Shown piece by piece: positions 60,528 through 64,000 of a DNA stretch of 64,000 nt (positions are counted from its first letter, which is position 1; each line of letters opens with the position of its first letter). The notes beneath the pieces are model-generated. The model saw nothing but the letters and a program-made list of their open reading frames with translations. It was not told where the DNA came from and did not search any database. The DNA is from Mucilaginibacter gracilis (GTDB taxonomy: Bacteria; Bacteroidota; Bacteroidia; Sphingobacteriales; Sphingobacteriaceae): the NCBI RefSeq assembly GCF_003633615.1, contig NZ_RBKU01000001.1:6262001-6326000 (forward strand), written 5' to 3'. The translations under genes were made by a program, and so were the position numbers.

Positions 60528-60929
60528 TCACCATCCAAAATCTACCGTTTTAACCAAACTATCGTTTAGGCTATAATAAACGGGGCAGGTTAAGGCAGCG
60601 TCTTCAAGCAGTTTTTTTTGTTCGTCGGTGTAGCTTTTCGGGAAATCAAACTTCACAACAATTTCTGATACCCGGCGTGGGTTGGCAGCCATTATTTTTG
60701 TAATGGCGCATTTAGCCCCGTCCATGTCAATGCCGTCTTTGGCTGTTCTGATAGCCATTGTGGTTAGCATACAGGTTCCTAACGCCGTTGCTAACAAATC
60801 GGTAGGCGAAAAAGCCTCGCCTTTACCCTGGTTATCGGTAGGTGCATCGGTTATAATTTGAGTGCCCGATTGTAAATGTGTGTTTTCGGTACGAAAGCCG
60901 CCAACATATGTGGTTTCAACAGTAGCCAT
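60528..60929 (-). CDS. OsmC family peroxiredoxin-like protein
   Basis: A 133-residue OsmC/Ohr-type protein with both catalytic cysteines: ATALGTCMLTTMAIRTAKDG and EDAALTCPVYYSLNDSL. It reduces organic hydroperoxides. EAFSPTDLLA upstream of the first Cys is typical. Next to a bacilliredoxin gene, so both may serve thiol redox defence. Confidence 0.92.
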   Translation of the reverse strand: MATVETTYVGGFRTENTHLQSGTQIITDAPTDNQGKGEAFSPTDLLATALGTCMLTTMAIRTAKDGIDMDGAKCAITKIMAANPRRVSEIVVKFDFPKSYTDEQKKLLEDAALTCPVYYSLNDSLVKTVDFGW

Positions 60930-60935
60930 AGTGTA

Positions 60936-61144
60936 GTTATTGGTTATTTGTTTATTAAGTTAGTTGTTATTATGCTGATAGCTATATTATACAAGTTGGA
61001 GCACTTGATTTTACGAATTTATATTGATACAAGCTAAACTCAATCACTTCATAAACTCAATCAACCACTCACTAAATAATTGACACAAAACTAACAACTC
61101 AATAACCAATAACTCAATAACCAATATATTTTTATTTATTTTTG
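60936..61144. repeat. AACTCAATAACCAAT repeats and -7 element before lipA
   Basis: Exact tandem copies AACTCAATAACCAAT at 61096-61110 and 61111-61125; an inverted ATTGGTTATT at 60939-60948. TATTTTTG at 61137-61144 fits the -7 consensus, but it ends only 4 nt before the lipA ATG (61149) and no -33 TTG is seen, so a leaderless transcript or another promoter must be considered. Confidence 0.6.
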
Positions 61145-61148
61145 TTTC

Positions 61149-62027
61149 ATGATTGAGTTACCGGTTGTTTCTGCAAACCAAACACAACGCAAGCCCGATT
61201 GGCTTAGGGTTAAGTTACCCGTTGGTAAAGAGTATGCACACGTGCGTGGTTTAGTTGATACTCATAAACTGCACACCATTTGCGAAAGCGGCAATTGCCC
61301 CAACATGGGCGAATGCTGGGGAGCAGGCACTGCTACATTTATGATATTGGGTAACATATGCACCCGCTCATGCTCGTTTTGCGCGGTGGCAACAGGCAGG
61401 CCACTTGCCGTTGATATGGACGAACCTAACCGCGTTGCCAACTCGGTTAAATTGATGCAGGTTAAACACTGCGTAATTACATCGGTAGATAGGGACGATT
61501 TAAAGGACGGCGGCTCTACAATTTGGGCCGAAACCATTAATGCCATCCGGCGAGAAAGCCCGCAAACTACTTTAGAAACTTTGATACCCGATTTTAGAGG
61601 TGTTTGGGATAACCTTGACCGCGTTTTGGCCGTTAGGCCCGAAGTAGTATCGCACAACCTCGAAACTGTGCGCCGTTTAACTAAAGAGGTACGTATACAA
61701 GCCAAATACGACAGAAGTTTGGAGTGCCTGAGCCGCATATCGGCCACAGGTTTACGAACCAAATCGGGCATAATGCTTGGCCTTGGCGAATATGAAGAAG
61801 ATGTGATACAGGCTATGGAAGATTTACTTGCCGCCGGTGTGCATATTTTAACACTTGGCCAGTATTTGCAACCAACCAAGAGCCATCACCCTGTAGTGGA
61901 TTGGATAACACCCGAGAAGTTTACTTTTTACAAACAAATAGGTTTGGAGATGGGTTTTAAATATGTAGAAAGCGGCCCGCTGGTGCGCTCATCATACCAT
62001 GCCGAAAAACATTTATTTGATTTATAA
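61149..62027 (+). CDS. lipA: Lipoyl synthase
   Basis: The 292-residue radical-SAM enzyme inserting sulfur into octanoyl-lipoyl domains. It has the auxiliary cluster motif CESGNCPNMGECW, the radical-SAM motif CTRSCSFCAV and the C-terminal RSSYHAE. N-terminus MIELPVVSANQTQRKPDWLR fits Bacteroidota LipA. Start ATG chosen on that basis. Confidence 0.97.
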   Translation: MIELPVVSANQTQRKPDWLRVKLPVGKEYAHVRGLVDTHKLHTICESGNCPNMGECWGAGTATFMILGNICTRSCSFCAVATGRPLAVDMDEPNRVANSVKLMQVKHCVITSVDRDDLKDGGSTIWAETINAIRRESPQTTLETLIPDFRGVWDNLDRVLAVRPEVVSHNLETVRRLTKEVRIQAKYDRSLECLSRISATGLRTKSGIMLGLGEYEEDVIQAMEDLLAAGVHILTLGQYLQPTKSHHPVVDWITPEKFTFYKQIGLEMGFKYVESGPLVRSSYHAEKHLFDL

Positions 62028-62053
62028 CAAATCCTTCTTACTTTCATATCGTT

Positions 62054-62605
62054 TTGACTAAGAAGCGTAAAATATCCCTAACAGAAGAAGATCTTGTTGT
62101 TGCCCTGGGCAATCGCGATAAGATTGCTATTGAGGCACTGTACGACATGTATTCGTCCTCACTGCTTGGGGTTATATCCCGCATTGTAGTTGACACAGCC
62201 GTTGCCGAAGATGTTTTACAAGAAACATTCATTAAAATTTGGAACTCTTTTCAAAGTTATAGCGCCGAAAAAGGACGTTTATTTACATGGATGGTTAACA
62301 TAGCGCGCAATTTATCAATAGATAAGGTTCGCTCTAAAGATTTTAAAAATCAAAGCAAAAACCAAGAGCTTGAAATTAACGTAACTTTTATAGACGAACA
62401 AAGAAACACAGTTTACAAACCCGAACTGCTTGGTGTTAAAGAATTAGTTGAAAAACTAAAGCCCGAGCAAAAGTTAATTTTGGATCTGGTTTATTTTAAA
62501 GGCTATACCCATACTGAAGCATCCGAAGAATTAGGCGTGCCGCTGGGTACCGTTAAAACACGTTTACGAATGGCTATTATACAGTTACGCACATATTTTA
62601 ATTAA
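62054..62605 (+). CDS. ECF-type RNA polymerase sigma factor (SigK/RpoE-like)
   Basis: A 183-residue sigma factor starting at TTG. Region 2: DMYSSSLLGVISRIVVDTAV, QETFIKIWNSFQSYSAEKGR, TWMVNIARNLSIDKVRSK; region 4: LDLVYFKGYTHTEASEELGV, PLGTVKTRLRMAIIQLR. The next gene, 2 bp on, codes for an RskA-type anti-sigma factor, so this is likely the SigK-type pair. Confidence 0.93.
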   Translation: MTKKRKISLTEEDLVVALGNRDKIAIEALYDMYSSSLLGVISRIVVDTAVAEDVLQETFIKIWNSFQSYSAEKGRLFTWMVNIARNLSIDKVRSKDFKNQSKNQELEINVTFIDEQRNTVYKPELLGVKELVEKLKPEQKLILDLVYFKGYTHTEASEELGVPLGTVKTRLRMAIIQLRTYFN

Positions 62606-62607
62606 AA

Positions 62608-63468
62608 GTGGAAGACATTAAAGCATATATTGAATCCGGCATATTGGAACTTTACGTTTTAGGCGACTTGAGCCCAAACGAGAAGTTGCAGGTGGAAGAG
62701 ATGGCTAAGATGCACCCTGAAATTAGTGCCGAACTAAATGACATACAAACAGCGTTAGAGGCATACGCAGCCGAAAACGCCATTGAACCACCCGCACAAC
62801 TGCGCGACAGGGTTTTAAATAGCCTATTAACCAATTTTGCCGACGATAGGAATTTCAACACCAAACCGTTTGTAGAGCGCGACGAAATTGAGGAAGATTA
62901 CGCAGAAACCGAAGACAACATTAGAGCCTTACCTACCGCACGGCCTAACAGCTTTTATAAATATGCTTTTGCAGCATCATTAGCGGCACTTATTATTAGC
63001 CTGATTGCTTTGTACAATACAAGTAACCGGTTAAGCCAATCGGAAGGGCAAATTGCCTTGTTGCAGAGCCGAAACCAGAGTTTTGCCAACCGTGTTAATT
63101 ATCTTGATAACGAAATTGACGTTTTTCGCGATTCATCGGTAAAAATAATTAGGTTGCAAGGCACGCCAAAAGCTCCGGCATCAAAACTCACATTGGCGTG
63201 GAACCCCAAAAAAAAGCAAGTGATGATAGATATGAAAGATATGGAGCTTGCCCAAAACGATAAAGATCATCAATACCAGCTTTGGGCCATAGTTAATAAC
63301 AAACCTGTAGATTTAGGTGTTTTCGATGCCAAGCCCGACACCGTAACCAAGTACATGCTACAAATGAAACCCGTAGCCAATGCAACTGTATTTGCAGTAA
63401 CTCTCGAAAAACGCGGTGGTGTACCAAGCCCAACTATGGATCAAATGGTGCTGGCTGCCAAAATATAG
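62608..63468 (+). CDS. RskA-type anti-sigma factor
   Basis: A 286-residue protein starting at GTG. N-terminal anti-sigma region (ESGILELYVLGDLSPNEKLQ), one span (YAFAASLAALIISLIALY, about residues 112-130), a short coiled coil (SQSEGQIALLQSRNQSFANR) and the C-terminal RskA domain (LTLAWNPKKKQVMIDMKDME, YQLWAIVNNKPVDLGVFDAK, FAVTLEKRGGVPSPT). It holds the upstream sigma factor at the membrane. Confidence 0.92.
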   Translation: MEDIKAYIESGILELYVLGDLSPNEKLQVEEMAKMHPEISAELNDIQTALEAYAAENAIEPPAQLRDRVLNSLLTNFADDRNFNTKPFVERDEIEEDYAETEDNIRALPTARPNSFYKYAFAASLAALIISLIALYNTSNRLSQSEGQIALLQSRNQSFANRVNYLDNEIDVFRDSSVKIIRLQGTPKAPASKLTLAWNPKKKQVMIDMKDMELAQNDKDHQYQLWAIVNNKPVDLGVFDAKPDTVTKYMLQMKPVANATVFAVTLEKRGGVPSPTMDQMVLAAKI

Positions 63469-63470
63469 CA

Positions 63471-64000
63471 TTACGGTACCAGCCACTGGCCCTTCCAACT
63501 ATCATCAGTAAATTTAAATTGAGCCCTGCGGTGCCCTGTAGGTTTTAAGCTTAGCCATTCAATAAAATTTACACAGGTTATTATTACTGCATAATTGTGG
63601 TATCCTGTAACAGTATAAACATCATTACCGGCCAAATATTCAAGCCCGTTTGATGCGTTAGCAATACCTGTAGACGGAGCCGGAATGGCCATATACGATT
63701 TGCGACCGGCCTTTGATACATTCTCCCAGTGATATAGCGCTATGTCATCGTTATGGTGAACAACTGCCTGGCCGGATAGCCTGATCTGTATTTTTTCGGC
63801 AGCATCATAAAACAGCCAGCTTAACTGCGGATGCTCGGCTATATCAGCCATCTTTGCCGACCGTTTATCGGTATAAAATATCACCTGCTTTTTATCGGGG
63901 TCAATGGCCCGTAATACCACAGTTCGCAAATTAATACCGTTGGTGCCTAAGGTACCAACAGTACCGGTATGCAAAGCATTATCGGCCATAATACTGCCAT
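63471..64000 (-). CDS. Pyridoxamine 5'-phosphate oxidase-like flavoprotein, partial (N-terminus beyond window)
   Basis: At least 176 residues read from the right edge. ALHTGTVGTLG, INLRTVVLRAIDPDKKQVIF (the R-T-V-V-L-R strand), YTDKRSAKMADIAEHPQLSW and YDAAEKIQIRLSGQAV match FMN-binding PNPOx-like proteins. An internal ATG exists at 63987-63989, but the frame is open upstream (GSIMADNA) and family members have a further 20-30 residues, so the true start is probably outside. Confidence 0.8.
   Translation of the reverse strand, partial: GSIMADNALHTGTVGTLGTNGINLRTVVLRAIDPDKKQVIFYTDKRSAKMADIAEHPQLSWLFYDAAEKIQIRLSGQAVVHHNDDIALYHWENVSKAGRKSYMAIPAPSTGIANASNGLEYLAGNDVYTVTGYHNYAVIITCVNFIEWLSLKPTGHRRAQFKFTDDSWKGQWLVP

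Noticed and set aside
60930..61140. Possible regulatory RNA or riboswitch before lipA
   Set aside because: The sequence is low-complexity AT-rich repeat without conserved riboswitch core elements.
61262..61879. 205-codon minus-strand ORF opposite lipA
   Set aside because: Antisense shadow of lipA; no start-site or family support.

Overview
The window looks like a chromosomal segment of a Bacteroidota member, most likely Sphingobacteriaceae (Mucilaginibacter/Pedobacter type). The support is: a dcw cluster with a meso-DAP-type MurE (DNPR motif) and an FtsI ending in a PASTA domain; several promoter candidates of the Bacteroidota form TTG/TTTG-N19/20-TAnnTTTG; SusC-type sequence signatures; PepSY-like and RskA-type proteins; and moderate GC content. 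No tRNA, rRNA, prophage or CRISPR array was seen.

Layout. (1) 1-7.85 kb, minus strand: mraZ-rsmH-ftsL-like-ftsI-murE-mraY-murD (murD runs off the left edge), with MraZ-type boxes upstream of mraZ. (2) 8-13.8 kb: a CocE/NonD hydrolase, a VapBC remnant whose toxin is mostly deleted, pgk, a GNAT gene, gap and an unknown gene. (3) 13.9-16.4 kb: a secreted clan-A glycoside hydrolase, small ORFs and a dense repeat island. (4) 16.4-20.3 kb: one large Pls/PosA-type adenylation/carrier/acyltransferase gene split by a one-base frameshift. (5) 20.3-34.1 kb: a 700-bp regulatory region followed by a plus-strand exopolysaccharide operon (receiver protein, pseudoreceiver-sugar transferase, half-TolC protein, Wzc-like protein, polymerase/ligase, six glycosyltransferases, an acyltransferase and a 45-residue membrane peptide). 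(6) 34.2-38.9 kb: an MFS sugar symporter, a GNAT gene and an MlaEFD-type lipid transporter. (7) 38.9-39.7 kb: a REP-associated tyrosine transposase (RAYT) bracketed by two identical 33-nt palindromes; a covarying relative of the palindrome lies at 16.3 kb. (8) 39.7-45.2 kb: a two-component system with a predicted barrel, a small secreted protein, a degenerate ApbE-like protein and a PepSY-like lipoprotein. (9) 45.4-51.2 kb: an acyltransferase, a sigma factor with a chimeric anti-sigma/plug/TonB protein, and a GH65 phosphorylase. (10) 51.2-64 kb: housekeeping genes (asparaginase, TatD, two FKBPs, DHH phosphoesterase, ndk, DciA-like, recF, TPR protein, ribH, YtxJ, OsmC, lipA, ECF sigma/RskA pair, and a PNPOx-like gene cut by the right edge).

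The points most worth a second look are the RAYT/palindrome system with compensatory base changes; the fusion of an anti-sigma-like segment with a TonB plug, a carboxypeptidase-regulatory domain and a TonB C-terminal domain; the pseudoreceiver (Asp to Glu) fused to the initiating sugar transferase; the ApbE-like protein lacking its metal ligands; and a palindromic repeat captured in frame at the start of murD.
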